Of a stretch of DNA of 32,575 nt, positions 22,627-29,594 are shown one piece after another (within the stretch, counting starts at the first letter, position 1; the number at the start of each line of letters is the position of its first letter). The translations under genes and the position numbers were made by a program. The notes under the pieces were generated by a model. The model made no database searches, was not told the DNA's origin, and saw only the letters and a list, made by a program, of their open reading frames with translations. The stretch is from an uncultured Actinomycetes bacterium (lineage in GTDB: Bacteria > Actinomycetota > Geothermincolia > Geothermincolales > RBG-13-55-18): positions 1-32,575 of the forward strand of contig CAKZMC010000124.1 of assembly GCA_937128055.1 (NCBI GenBank). The letters run 5' to 3'.

Positions 22627-23508
22627 TCACCCTCCCTGGCTTCCACCACAACCGCCGCTAACGCGCCTCTCTTCCCTCCCGCCCCGGAACCCGCCGGAGA
22701 TGGCGCCCTGCGGGCATGCCCGCTTGCACTCCAGGCAGCGGATACAGTCCGGGGAGCCAGGGTCCTCGAAGATGTCGATATCCACGGGGCAGACCTCGCG
22801 GCACCTGCCGCACGAGTTGCACAGCGCGCCGTCCACCGTCATGCGGTAAAGGCTGAAGCGGTTGCAGAGGCCCAGCACGGCGCCCAGCGGGCAGAAGGCG
22901 CGGCAGAAGGGGCGCTTGCTGAACATGAACCAGATGAGAAACCCGCCGAGGATCGCCATTTTCAACCAGAAGAACCAGGCGGCCGGGGGCAGGGGGTCCT
23001 GGGGAGGGGCCAGCTTGAGTAACACGCCTCCCTCCAGGGCGCCCACGGGGCAGAGGCGCGAGAACCAGTTCCTCGCGGTGAGGAAGGGCACCAGCATGGC
23101 GAGGAAAACGAGGGCGGCATACCTTCCCCACCTAACACCGCGGGGAAGGCGCAGTTTGGGAAGGGGTATCCGGTAGAGCAGGTCCTGGAGAAAACCGAAG
23201 GGGCATATCCAGCCGCAGGGCATCCTGCCCACCAGCGCGCCCACCAGGCCTACCGAGCCCAGCACGTAGAGCAACGCGCCCAGCCCCTCCGCGAGATAAC
23301 CCTTCACGCGGGGGGAGAGGAGCGTGAAGGAATGCTGCAGGCTGCCGATGGGGCAGGAGAAGACGGCTAAGGGGCAGGCATAGCAGTTCAATCCCGGGAT
23401 GCACACGCCCTTCAGGTCGCCGCCGTATGTCACGCGCGATGAGAAATAAGCGAAATAGGGGTTGAGGGCCAGGAGCGCGACAAGTTGTGAAATCGTCCGT
23501 TTGCGCAT
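22627..23508 (-). CDS. NapH/YccM-like polytopic membrane 4Fe-4S protein
   Basis: A 293-residue membrane electron-transfer protein. N-terminal membrane helices carry cysteine groups C42/C45/C52 and the hallmark CGWICPFGFLQDL (98-110), then RLCPVGALEG (151-160) and FCRAFCPLGA (201-210). The cytoplasmic C-terminus has two ferredoxin motifs, C230-x2-C233-x2-C236-x3-C240-P and C255-x2-C258-x2-C261-x3-C265-P. Proteins of this kind pass electrons between quinones or membrane donors and soluble Fe-S partners. It follows a CD1871A-type CXXC gene, a pairing seen in anaerobes. The partner reductase is not in this window. Confidence 0.93.
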   Translation of the reverse strand: MRKRTISQLVALLALNPYFAYFSSRVTYGGDLKGVCIPGLNCYACPLAVFSCPIGSLQHSFTLLSPRVKGYLAEGLGALLYVLGSVGLVGALVGRMPCGWICPFGFLQDLLYRIPLPKLRLPRGVRWGRYAALVFLAMLVPFLTARNWFSRLCPVGALEGGVLLKLAPPQDPLPPAAWFFWLKMAILGGFLIWFMFSKRPFCRAFCPLGAVLGLCNRFSLYRMTVDGALCNSCGRCREVCPVDIDIFEDPGSPDCIRCLECKRACPQGAISGGFRGGREERRVSGGCGGSQGG

Positions 23509-23511
23509 CGC

Positions 23512-23670
23512 TCAGACCAACCCGATGCAGTCCAGGCAGACGATCACGGCATGGGAATAAACGGCGCGCGGCCCTTCCCAGAGCAGGGAAAGCCCGATGG
23601 CCAGGACGAATATCCCCAGCATGAGCAGCGCCCACCGCGTCCTCCTCCGCAAGGCGCGCCGCTCCTTCAT
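23512..23670 (-). CDS. CD1871A-family CXXC membrane microprotein
   Basis: A 52-residue protein: a basic N-terminus, one membrane helix (WALLMLGIFVLAIGLSLL) and a C-terminal VCLDCIGL, where the C-x2-C motif marks the CD1871A family. Function is unknown; the CXXC next to the membrane suggests a redox or metal role with the NapH-like protein, three bases downstream. The ATG at 23670 follows GGAAGGGGGAGG. The frame is open further upstream, but that part is arginine-rich filler. It is too short for many gene finders, but the motif and spacing make it convincing. Confidence 0.82.
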   Translation of the reverse strand: MKERRALRRRTRWALLMLGIFVLAIGLSLLWEGPRAVYSHAVIVCLDCIGLV

Positions 23671-24083
23671 GCCTCCCCCTTCCTCGCAAGGCCGCCGCGC
23701 ACGGCCGGGCGGTTTTGCTCCCGGCCTGCATGCCCGCTCCCGGAAATTCTTCTTTCCGGATCGCGGCGACACCTTCCCGCGACGCTCACCGCAAGGAACG
23801 GGTAACTCCCTGCCTCCTGTCTCCATGTCCCCTTCCTCCCTGTCCCCTCCCTCCTGCCGCGTTCCTATCCCCTTACACCATCCTCTCACGCTTCATGGCC
23901 CTCCCGCATGACCTCCTCAAGACGAGAGCCGGATTCGCACTTGAGTTAATAACTGCGCTGTGTTAGATTATCCTCCAACCGGGGAAAGCGGCTGTCTCAG
24001 AGCGTGAGAAAGCAGCCGGATGAAACCATCGTCGAAGGGCAGGGCTTGCACCCTCACGGTTCGGGAAGGGGAGTGATCCGTTC
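23671..24083. other. Intergenic region with a pyrimidine-rich tract
   Basis: There are 413 bases between divergent genes. About 23815-23890 the plus strand is a run of C/T-rich words, and from 23940 the composition becomes AT-rich around the promoter listed at 23941. No small gene or RNA recognised. Confidence 0.5.
23941..23969 (+). promoter_or_regulatory. Candidate promoter of methyltransferase copy 2
   Basis: TTGAGT (23941-23946), a 17-base spacer and TAGATT (23964-23969) lie in a short AT-rich patch 115 bases before the ATG. Confidence 0.45.
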
Positions 24084-24914
24084 ATGCGCATCGATGCCAA
24101 GAGCCATTACGACCGCGTCACCGATGCCTGGAAGGAGTTCATGGGGGACAATTTCCACTTCGGCTACTTCCTCGCCGAGGACATGGAGCTTTCACGGGCA
24201 ACCGACGTGATGATAGAGAAGATGGCGGAGCTGTGCGAGATCGACGGGGACACCAGGGTGCTGGACGTGGGGTGCGGCATCGGCACGCCGGCCTTCTATC
24301 TCCACGAAAAATACGGCTGCCGCATAGACGGGATTTCCACCAGCGAACGGGGGATAACAATAGCCAGCGAAACCGCGGCAAAGAAAGGCTACGCGGAGGT
24401 GCGCTTCCGGGTGGCCGACGGGATGGACAACGGCTTCCCCGACCGGTCCTTCGACCTGGTCTGGATCATGGAGGCCGCGCACCTCATGCTGGATAAGAAG
24501 AAGCTCTTCCGGGAATGTTACCGGGTCTTGAAGGACGACGGGACCCTGGTCATGTGTGACCTGGTGCAGCGCATGCTGCTTTCGCTTCCCCGGGGCATCA
24601 TGTTCTTCTTCACCCACCTGAAGGAATATCTCCGGTTGCTGCGGGCATTCGGCCCGGGGCAGCTTCCCACCATGGGCAACTACGCTGACGCGATGATCCA
24701 CGCGGATTTCCGCGAGCTCACCATCGTGGATATAACGCCTAACGTCCTGCCTACCCTCACGTGGTGGCGCAAGAACGCCGTCCATGTCCGCGACGGCGGG
24801 GGCTGCGCCTTTCCCCGCGAAGACGTGGAGACCTTCATCGCGGCCTGCGAGATCCTGGATTCGTTCTTCCGCATGGGTCTCTTCGGCTACACCATCATCA
24901 GGGCGAAGAAATAG
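24084..24914 (+). CDS. Class I SAM-dependent methyltransferase (copy 2)
   Basis: A 276-residue paralogue of 4571-5410. The N-terminal HYDRVTDAWKEFMG block, motif I VLDVGCGIGTPA (59-70), the GISTSERG stretch (about 85-92) and FDLVWIMEAAH (about 129-139) sit at the same residue positions in both. The substrate-side C-terminal half differs more (a phenylalanine-rich MFFFTHLKEYLRLLRAF in place of the copy 1 segment), so the two may methylate different acceptors. The ATG at 24084 follows GGAAGGGGAGTG. It is followed by tRNA-Ser repeats. Small-molecule or lipid substrate likely; not assignable. Confidence 0.88.
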   Translation: MRIDAKSHYDRVTDAWKEFMGDNFHFGYFLAEDMELSRATDVMIEKMAELCEIDGDTRVLDVGCGIGTPAFYLHEKYGCRIDGISTSERGITIASETAAKKGYAEVRFRVADGMDNGFPDRSFDLVWIMEAAHLMLDKKKLFRECYRVLKDDGTLVMCDLVQRMLLSLPRGIMFFFTHLKEYLRLLRAFGPGQLPTMGNYADAMIHADFRELTIVDITPNVLPTLTWWRKNAVHVRDGGGCAFPREDVETFIAACEILDSFFRMGLFGYTIIRAKK

Positions 24915-24997
24915 CCGCGCGCCTTTCCTGCCGGGCCCGCGCCGTGCGGCGCCTTCAACACCCAAGAGGTATGAGGATTCTAAAACCTGTGATCTCC

Positions 24998-25079
24998 TGG
25001 CGGAAGGGGAGGGATGCTTGCCCTCGAGGCGGCTTTCGCCACCCTACCTCGATTGCCCAGTCGGGCGAGGGTCCTTCCC
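24998..25079 (-). pseudogene. tRNA-Ser-like pseudogene, copy 1
   Basis: On the minus strand this reads as a degenerate serine tRNA of about 82 bases. The acceptor 3' strand, CCA, T-stem GAGGG/CCCTC and variable arm are intact, but the T-loop TTCGAAT has become CAAGCAT, the D-arm is scrambled and the anticodon loop is enlarged (GACTGGGCAATC). It is unlikely to work as an elongator tRNA. Confidence 0.7.
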
Positions 25080-25107
25080 GGCCTACCGGTATCTGGATGT
25101 GGTTTCC

Positions 25108-25189
25108 TGGCGGAAGGGGAGGGATGCTTGCCCTCGAGGCGGCTTTCGCCACCCTACCTCGATTGCCCAGTCGGGCGAGGGTCCTTCCC
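25108..25189 (-). pseudogene. tRNA-Ser-like pseudogene, copy 2
   Basis: Identical to the copy at 24998-25079, including the altered T-loop, so the changes came before the duplication. It lies 28 bases from the CCA end of the intact tRNA-Ser(GGA) and would be co-transcribed with it. Confidence 0.7.
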
Positions 25190-25217
25190 GGCCTACCGGT
25201 ATCTGGATGTGGTTTCC

Positions 25218-25311
25218 TGGCGGAAGGGGAGGGATTCGAACCCTCGAGGCGGCTTTCGCCACCCACACGATTTCCAGTCGTGCTCCTTAGGCCAGACTCG
25301 GACACCCTTCC
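25218..25311 (-). tRNA. tRNA-Ser (anticodon GGA)
   Basis: A 94-base class II tRNA on the minus strand: acceptor GGAAGGG/CCCTTCC, anticodon loop CTGGAAA giving GGA, a long variable arm (GGTGGCGAAAGCCGCC), T-loop GTTCGAATC and encoded CCA. It reads UCC and UCU. Confidence 0.95.
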
Positions 25312-25562
25312 ACTGACCGATGCGCGCGCCCGCGCGCATCTCATATTATAGGTTGGGAGCATAACGAAGGCTACCGCCACCTGGATGCGCAGGAGCCTCG
25401 CCGAATTAACCGGGCTAGCCTGCCGGGGCCTTTTTGCCCACCAGGCCTCACCACGATGAGATCCGGCGCCTGGAGCGCGAGCTCCCGGGAACGGATCACA
25501 TGGCCATGTGCCGCGTTGCGAGCGCCTGCGGCAAGGGACGCGGGCCTTCACCCTGTCCCGGT

Positions 25563-26090
25563 CTAAGCGTTCTCCCCCTGGCCTTCCCTCGCGCGCTCCT
25601 TCGCGATTATCTCCGCTGCCCTCCGCGCCGCCTGGCCCACCACCTCCGAGCAGTGCTCCAGCATCCCCGACTTGAAGGCCTCCTGCAGTTCCTGGGGATC
25701 GTACATGTCATAGGTACGGCCCATGAGCTTCATCTGGATATCGTAACAACGGCTGCTGCCGTAGCGCTCCACGAAGTCCTCCAGCAGTTCCTTGCACATC
25801 AGGTAGGACCTCATGGGCTTCATCATGTCACGGTGATCCACGCGCTCCCGGCCGAAAAGCAGCCCCATCACCATGCAGCCCCCGGTCAAGGAACCGCAGG
25901 AGCCTTCCCTGGTGAGGCCGATGCCGTCCGCCAGTCCGCTGGCCGCCTTGAACACGCCCTCCTCGTCCACTCCCAGGGCATCGAGCAGCCCCGCAACCAC
26001 GGATTGCGCGCAACCGGTGCAGGTGCGCTCGTACTCCTTCGCCAGGCGGTAAGCCTTCTCCGCCAGGTCTTCCCTCTCCTCATCCGCCAT
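25563..26090 (-). CDS. C_GCAxxG_C_C family redox protein
   Basis: A 175-residue soluble protein with the family cysteine pattern: C24-x2-C27-A in TCTGCAQSVVAG, then C65 and C72 in REGSCGSLTGGCMVMGLLFG. Two more cysteines (in LMCKELL and SSRCYD) lie in the middle. Members of this family occur in strict anaerobes, often beside oxidoreductases, and are presumed to bind metal or undergo thiol redox. The ATG at 26090 follows GGGAGTCGGTGAA. The gene stands alone between tRNA-Ser and a divergent sugar kinase, which gives no hint of its partner. Confidence 0.9.
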   Translation of the reverse strand: MADEEREDLAEKAYRLAKEYERTCTGCAQSVVAGLLDALGVDEEGVFKAASGLADGIGLTREGSCGSLTGGCMVMGLLFGRERVDHRDMMKPMRSYLMCKELLEDFVERYGSSRCYDIQMKLMGRTYDMYDPQELQEAFKSGMLEHCSEVVGQAARRAAEIIAKERAREGQGENA

Positions 26091-26537
26091 TTCACCGACT
26101 CCCTTCTCCCGATCTCATCAGCCTGCCCATCCCGGGCTTCGCCGCGAAGGCCGCCCGTCCCGGCCGAGGTTGCGTCCTGCTCGACCGGAGCCCATGCCCG
26201 CCTTCCAGGAGAACAAGGCCATGCTCCCGGGCAGGTAATGTTACCGGCGCCATTCTATACCTCTCCCTGCTCGCGGTCACCCCCACCCATCGCGGCCTAC
26301 GGCTCCGAAGGACCGCCCGTTCCTTGATCCGCCGCGTCTCCCTGACCCGGCCGCCTGCACCGGTGCGGCGCGACCGTTCCGTCGGCCCGCGGGAACTCGG
26401 TCACGCGAGAGCGGCGGGATGTTGTTTCCCCGCCGCCGATGATGATATAAAGGGGTTGTTTCACGGGCGTGCATCTCGACAGTGTTTTCTTCCCCGCCGC
26501 CATACCGCGTAGCAGGCAGGGGAAAGGAGAGCAGGCG
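26091..26537. other. Divergent intergenic region
   Basis: There are 447 bases between the C_GCAxxG_C_C gene (minus) and the ROK kinase (plus). Apart from the promoter candidate at 26422-26451, no gene, RNA or repeat was recognised. Confidence 0.45.
26422..26451 (+). promoter_or_regulatory. Candidate promoter of the ROK kinase
   Basis: TTGTTT (26422-26427), 18 bases, then TATAAA (26446-26451), in GC-rich surroundings 87 bases before the TTG start. Confidence 0.4.
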
Positions 26538-27485
26538 TTGGCGGTACTGGGCATAGACCTGGGAGGAACCAAGACCGCCGGTATCGTCTTCCACGACGGG
26601 GAGATCGTGGAGAGGTACCGGGCGACGACGGACATCACCTCCTCCGAGACGGTGATGGCGGGCATAGTGGAGGCGTGTTCGCGCCTGCTGGAGGCGTCGG
26701 AGTCCCGCGGGCTGGAGGTGACGTCCATAGGCCTGGGCATCGCCGGCTTCATCGACTTCGAGCGCGGCGTGGTAACCGACGCGCCCAACCATCCCCTGCA
26801 CGAGGCGCCGGTGCGGGACGTGCTCCAGGACGCCTTCCACCTCCCGGCCATCGTGGACAACGACGCCAACGTGGCGGCGCTGGCGGAAGCCCGCCTGGGC
26901 GCGGGCAAGGGCTGCCGCTACCTCATCCATCTCACGCTGGGTACGGGCATCGGCGGAGGCATCATCGTCGACGGCGAGGTCTACCGGGGAGCGCAGGGCG
27001 CCGGCGCCGAGCTGGGGCATATGATCATCGACGAGAACGGCCCCATCTGCAACTGCGGCGCCCGCGGCTGCCTGGAGGCGCTGGTCTCCGGGGTGGCCAT
27101 CTACAAGCGCGTGGAGGAGCTCTCCTGGACCAAGAAGCATTCGCCCATGCTGGACGAATTCCGCGCCGACCCACTGGCCTTCCGGGCCGAGGCGGTGGAG
27201 AGGCACGCCACCGACGGCGACGAGTTCGCCCTCTCCATCCTGCGCACCGCCGGAAAGCACCTAGGGGTGGGCATAGCATCCCTCATCAATATCTTCAACC
27301 CCGACGCGGTGACCTTGAGCGGGGGACTGCTTGGTTGTTTCCAGTTCATGGAAGAAGAGATGCGCATGACCGTGGACGGCATGGCCATCCCCATAAGCAG
27401 GAGGCACGTGCGCATCCTCACCAGCACCCTGGGCGACGATGGGGGGACCCTGGGCGCCGCCATCCTGGCCTCCTCGCAGGGTTGA
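26538..27485 (+). CDS. ROK-family sugar kinase (glucokinase-like)
   Basis: A 315-residue ATP-dependent sugar kinase of the ROK family. The phosphate loop is GIDLGGTKTAG (5-15), the catalytic aspartate is D109 in DNDAN, and the zinc site is H161-x9-C171-x-C173-x4-C178, the mark of ROK kinases. GTGIGGGII (135-143) binds the sugar-side loop. It is glucokinase-like, but fructokinase or N-acetylmannosamine kinase activity cannot be excluded. It starts at TTG 26538 after GGAAAGGAGAGCAGG. There is no DNA-binding domain, so it is an enzyme and not a ROK repressor. It is convergent with the permease gene 27518. Confidence 0.93.
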   Translation: MAVLGIDLGGTKTAGIVFHDGEIVERYRATTDITSSETVMAGIVEACSRLLEASESRGLEVTSIGLGIAGFIDFERGVVTDAPNHPLHEAPVRDVLQDAFHLPAIVDNDANVAALAEARLGAGKGCRYLIHLTLGTGIGGGIIVDGEVYRGAQGAGAELGHMIIDENGPICNCGARGCLEALVSGVAIYKRVEELSWTKKHSPMLDEFRADPLAFRAEAVERHATDGDEFALSILRTAGKHLGVGIASLINIFNPDAVTLSGGLLGCFQFMEEEMRMTVDGMAIPISRRHVRILTSTLGDDGGTLGAAILASSQG

Positions 27486-27517
27486 TCCCGCCCGCCGCGC
27501 GCTTCCTTGCCCCCACC

Positions 27518-28102
27518 TCAAGGTCGCGGCGCAGCCTCGTTCTCTCCCTCGCGGCGGTGGAGCTTCTCTGCGAGCAGCGTCATGGGTATGATAATGGCTG
27601 CCGTCAGCCCCAGTCGCAGGAAGGTGAACTTCCACCCCAGAAACTGCAGCTCCATGACCTCCTGCGGCATCTTTATGCACGCCCATGCCGAGAGGAAGGC
27701 CATGACGTTGGCGACGCGGGCGCCCTTCGCCAGGAGCATGGCCGCCAGGGGGAAGGCGACGTAGAGAGGCCCGGTGGGAAGTGAGCCCAAGAGTATGGAG
27801 AGGGCCACTCCACGCAATCCCGCCTCACGTCCCAGGTACCTCACCACCATTTCCCTGCTGACCCACACCGCGAAGAGGCCCATGAGGATCATCACCGCCG
27901 GGAGGATAAATACCATTTCCTGGAAATATTCCCATGAGACGCGGAGCGCCCGCGACCCCTTATCCCGGCAGGCGAGGGACAGCGCGGCGAAGGCCGCGAC
28001 GGACAGCGCGAGGAAGAAGAGGTCCCACTTTATCCTCTTGCGCAGGGGTTGCTTCAGCCTTGTTTCTCCCGGCTGTTTCTCTTCCCCCGGCATCATCGCC
28101 AT
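27518..28102 (-). CDS. Half-size permease, DUF318-like (second of a pair)
   Basis: A membrane protein of about 194 residues with roughly five helices and a charged N-terminus. The core FILPAVMILMGLFAVWVS, then GSLPTGPLYVAFPLAAMLL and KGARVANVMAFLSAWACIKM resembles one half of PF03773 permeases such as the 353-residue protein at 12664. GGAGGTG precedes a cluster of possible starts (GTG 28111, ATG 28108 and 28102); 28102 gives the best spacing. It lies 15-25 bases after the first half-permease, so the two probably assemble as a heterodimer. The Cys-Ser-Cys of ArsP is absent. Confidence 0.78.
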   Translation of the reverse strand: MAMMPGEEKQPGETRLKQPLRKRIKWDLFFLALSVAAFAALSLACRDKGSRALRVSWEYFQEMVFILPAVMILMGLFAVWVSREMVVRYLGREAGLRGVALSILLGSLPTGPLYVAFPLAAMLLAKGARVANVMAFLSAWACIKMPQEVMELQFLGWKFTFLRLGLTAAIIIPMTLLAEKLHRREGENEAAPRP

Positions 28103-28126
28103 CTCCATCACCTCCAGTCCAGGGGC

Positions 28127-28612
28127 TCAGGCCAGTATCAAGCCCATGAGGACCGCGATCACCAGGGCCGCCAGGAAGCTCAAACCGTTGCGCAGCAGGG
28201 CGAAACGCCTGCCGAGCTCGTTTATCTCCAGCGGCAGGAAGACGAACCCGATCATGCTCAGGGTGGTGATGAAGGCGGCCATGGCCATCACCCCGGCACC
28301 CATCTCCAAGAGCGAACTGGCCAGGGGGAAGGCGATGATGGCCGGGATGAAGAGCACCGCGCCTAGGAGGACGGCGATCAACAAGCCCAGCAAGCCCCTG
28401 TCCCCCCCGATGCTGGAGGCGATCCAGCGGGGCGGTATGAAACCCACGATGATGCCGATCACCGCGATGATGGCTAGGACGCTGGGCCCCATGCGCCTCA
28501 AGGCGTTCCAGGCTATGCGCAGCGCGCTCTTCGTCTTCTCCCTGTCCTTCAGCAGGGAGGCCAGCAGGCACGCCGCCACGAGGGAGTCTATGACCACGGC
28601 CGTCAGGGACAT
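28127..28612 (-). CDS. Half-size permease, DUF318-like (first of a pair)
   Basis: A 161-residue membrane protein with about five helices: MSLTAVVIDSLVAACLLASL, then a cytoplasmic KDREKTKSALRIAWNAL, LAIIAVIGIIVGFIPP, and the GAVLFIPAIIAFPLASSLL core with proline breaks like those of PF03773 permeases. GGAGGGGTGACGGTC precedes the ATG at 28612; a GTG at 28621 overlaps the PadR stop. It is the second gene of the padR operon. The substrate is unknown; a relative of the arsenical permease is possible, as is another small solute. Confidence 0.8.
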   Translation of the reverse strand: MSLTAVVIDSLVAACLLASLLKDREKTKSALRIAWNALRRMGPSVLAIIAVIGIIVGFIPPRWIASSIGGDRGLLGLLIAVLLGAVLFIPAIIAFPLASSLLEMGAGVMAMAAFITTLSMIGFVFLPLEINELGRRFALLRNGLSFLAALVIAVLMGLILA

Positions 28613-28617
28613 GACCG

Positions 28618-29067
28618 TCACCCCTCCTTCTTTCCGCCCTTGTGCGCTTTCCCCTCGCCACCTCCCTCGGCATTCTCGCAGAGGGAGATGAACTCGCTGA
28701 GCATGCCCACCCTCTCCCTGAGCGCACCCAGCCACGCTTCCAGTCGCTTCTCACCCCGCGGCGTGATGGAATAGATGCGCTTGGTGGGGCCGGCTTTTCC
28801 CTCCTGCCAGCGCGAGCGCAGGAGCTGCGACCTCTCCATTTCCCTGAGCGCACGGTAAACGGCCGCCGCATCCGGTGGCGGGCCCGGAAAAGGTATGCGA
28901 CCTATCTCCTCGATCAGCTGGTACCCGTGGCTCTCCTGCCGTTTGATGAGGTATAGCAGGCGCGGCTCCACGAAACCCTTCTGGGGTCCCTCGATCACGA
29001 AACGCTCGTGGTTGCGCAGGTCGACCTCGCCTCGACTTTCCGCTCCCGGCACCGCCCTCTTCGCCAT
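28618..29067 (-). CDS. PadR-family transcriptional regulator
   Basis: A 149-residue regulator. The winged-helix part has PRLLYLIKRQESHGYQLIEE and DAAAVYRALREMERSQLLRS, then the wing KRIYSITPRGEKRL, the standard PadR layout; the C-terminal helix (about 110-135) dimerises. The N-terminal 30 residues are an extra hydrophilic tail. The ATG at 29067 follows GGAGGAAGAC; an ATG at 29091 is less well placed. The gene is first in an operon with two half-size permeases and has a strong promoter whose -10 box sits in a palindrome, so it most likely represses itself and the permeases until a ligand is sensed. Confidence 0.92.
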   Translation of the reverse strand: MAKRAVPGAESRGEVDLRNHERFVIEGPQKGFVEPRLLYLIKRQESHGYQLIEEIGRIPFPGPPPDAAAVYRALREMERSQLLRSRWQEGKAGPTKRIYSITPRGEKRLEAWLGALRERVGMLSEFISLCENAEGGGEGKAHKGGKKEG

Positions 29068-29100
29068 GTCTTCCTCCTGCCTCAACCGCATGCAATAACT

Positions 29101-29134
29101 ATATGTATTATAACATATATATGTAAAATGTAAA
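29101..29134 (-). promoter_or_regulatory. padR promoter with overlapping palindromic operator
   Basis: On the minus strand TTTACA (29134-29129), 16 bases, then a perfect TATAAT (29112-29107). The -10 box is the centre of an inverted repeat ATATGT-N6-ACATAT (29101-29118), matching the ATGT/ACAT half-sites known for PadR regulators. A bound repressor would block the polymerase directly. Confidence 0.75.
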
Positions 29135-29207
29135 TAGTAAAACGGCGGTGACGTTATCCTCCGAGGCGAGGCACTTTTCTCCGCGCGCACCGGCCGTCCG
29201 GCCGGCT

Positions 29208-29594
29208 TCAGTCGTTACCGGCGGAATGCAGGCGGTCGAGGCGTCGTGAGGCGACGATGTCCGCGCCCGTGTTCAGTATGTCCGCCACGATGACCTGGCC
29301 GTCCTCGACGGGCGCCTCCAGCACCACGCCCGCCAGGGACCTGACCGCCTCCTTCACAAGGGGCTTGGGTATGGGTTTCGTGGACACCACAGGTAAAAGG
29401 GGGAGTATGCCGTTGCGCACCTTGACCGTGGTGGTCACCATGCGGCGCGGGTCGCGGAACTCCTCCTCAGCGTAACGCCTTCCTATCTCGCAGTCGTTCC
29501 CCTTCACCTCGAGGATCTCCCCGTCCTCCTCGACCAGCTCCAGGGAGCAGCTAAGCGGGCAGTTGATGCAGGTGAAGGAATGTGTCTTTCTCAC
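29208..29594 (-). CDS. DUF1667 protein (GlpA-associated Fe-S protein)
   Basis: A 128-residue protein with an N-terminal C-x2-C-x3-C cluster motif (CINCPLSCSLE) and a further cysteine in KGNDCEIGRRYAEEE, the DUF1667 pattern. It almost always follows a GlpA-like dehydrogenase and an FAD oxidoreductase, as here, and is thought to be their Fe-S electron subunit. The GTG at 29594 overlaps the stop of the FAD oxidoreductase (GTGA), so it is translationally coupled. It is the last gene of the three-gene operon. Confidence 0.92.
   Translation of the reverse strand: MRKTHSFTCINCPLSCSLELVEEDGEILEVKGNDCEIGRRYAEEEFRDPRRMVTTTVKVRNGILPLLPVVSTKPIPKPLVKEAVRSLAGVVLEAPVEDGQVIVADILNTGADIVASRRLDRLHSAGND

Larger units (their letters stand above)
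24998..25217. repeat. Two perfect 110-bp tandem repeats derived from tRNA-Ser
   Basis: Units 24998-25107 and 25108-25217 appear identical base for base and lead directly into the intact tRNA-Ser(GGA) at 25218. The first part of each unit copies the tRNA 3' half (CCA, acceptor, T-stem, long variable arm), and the rest is spacer. Identity of the two units points to a recent duplication. Confidence 0.93.

Noticed and set aside
24998-25311. CRISPR array
   Set aside because: Only two and a half units, 110 bases long, derived from a tRNA; no short repeats with unique spacers and no cas genes.
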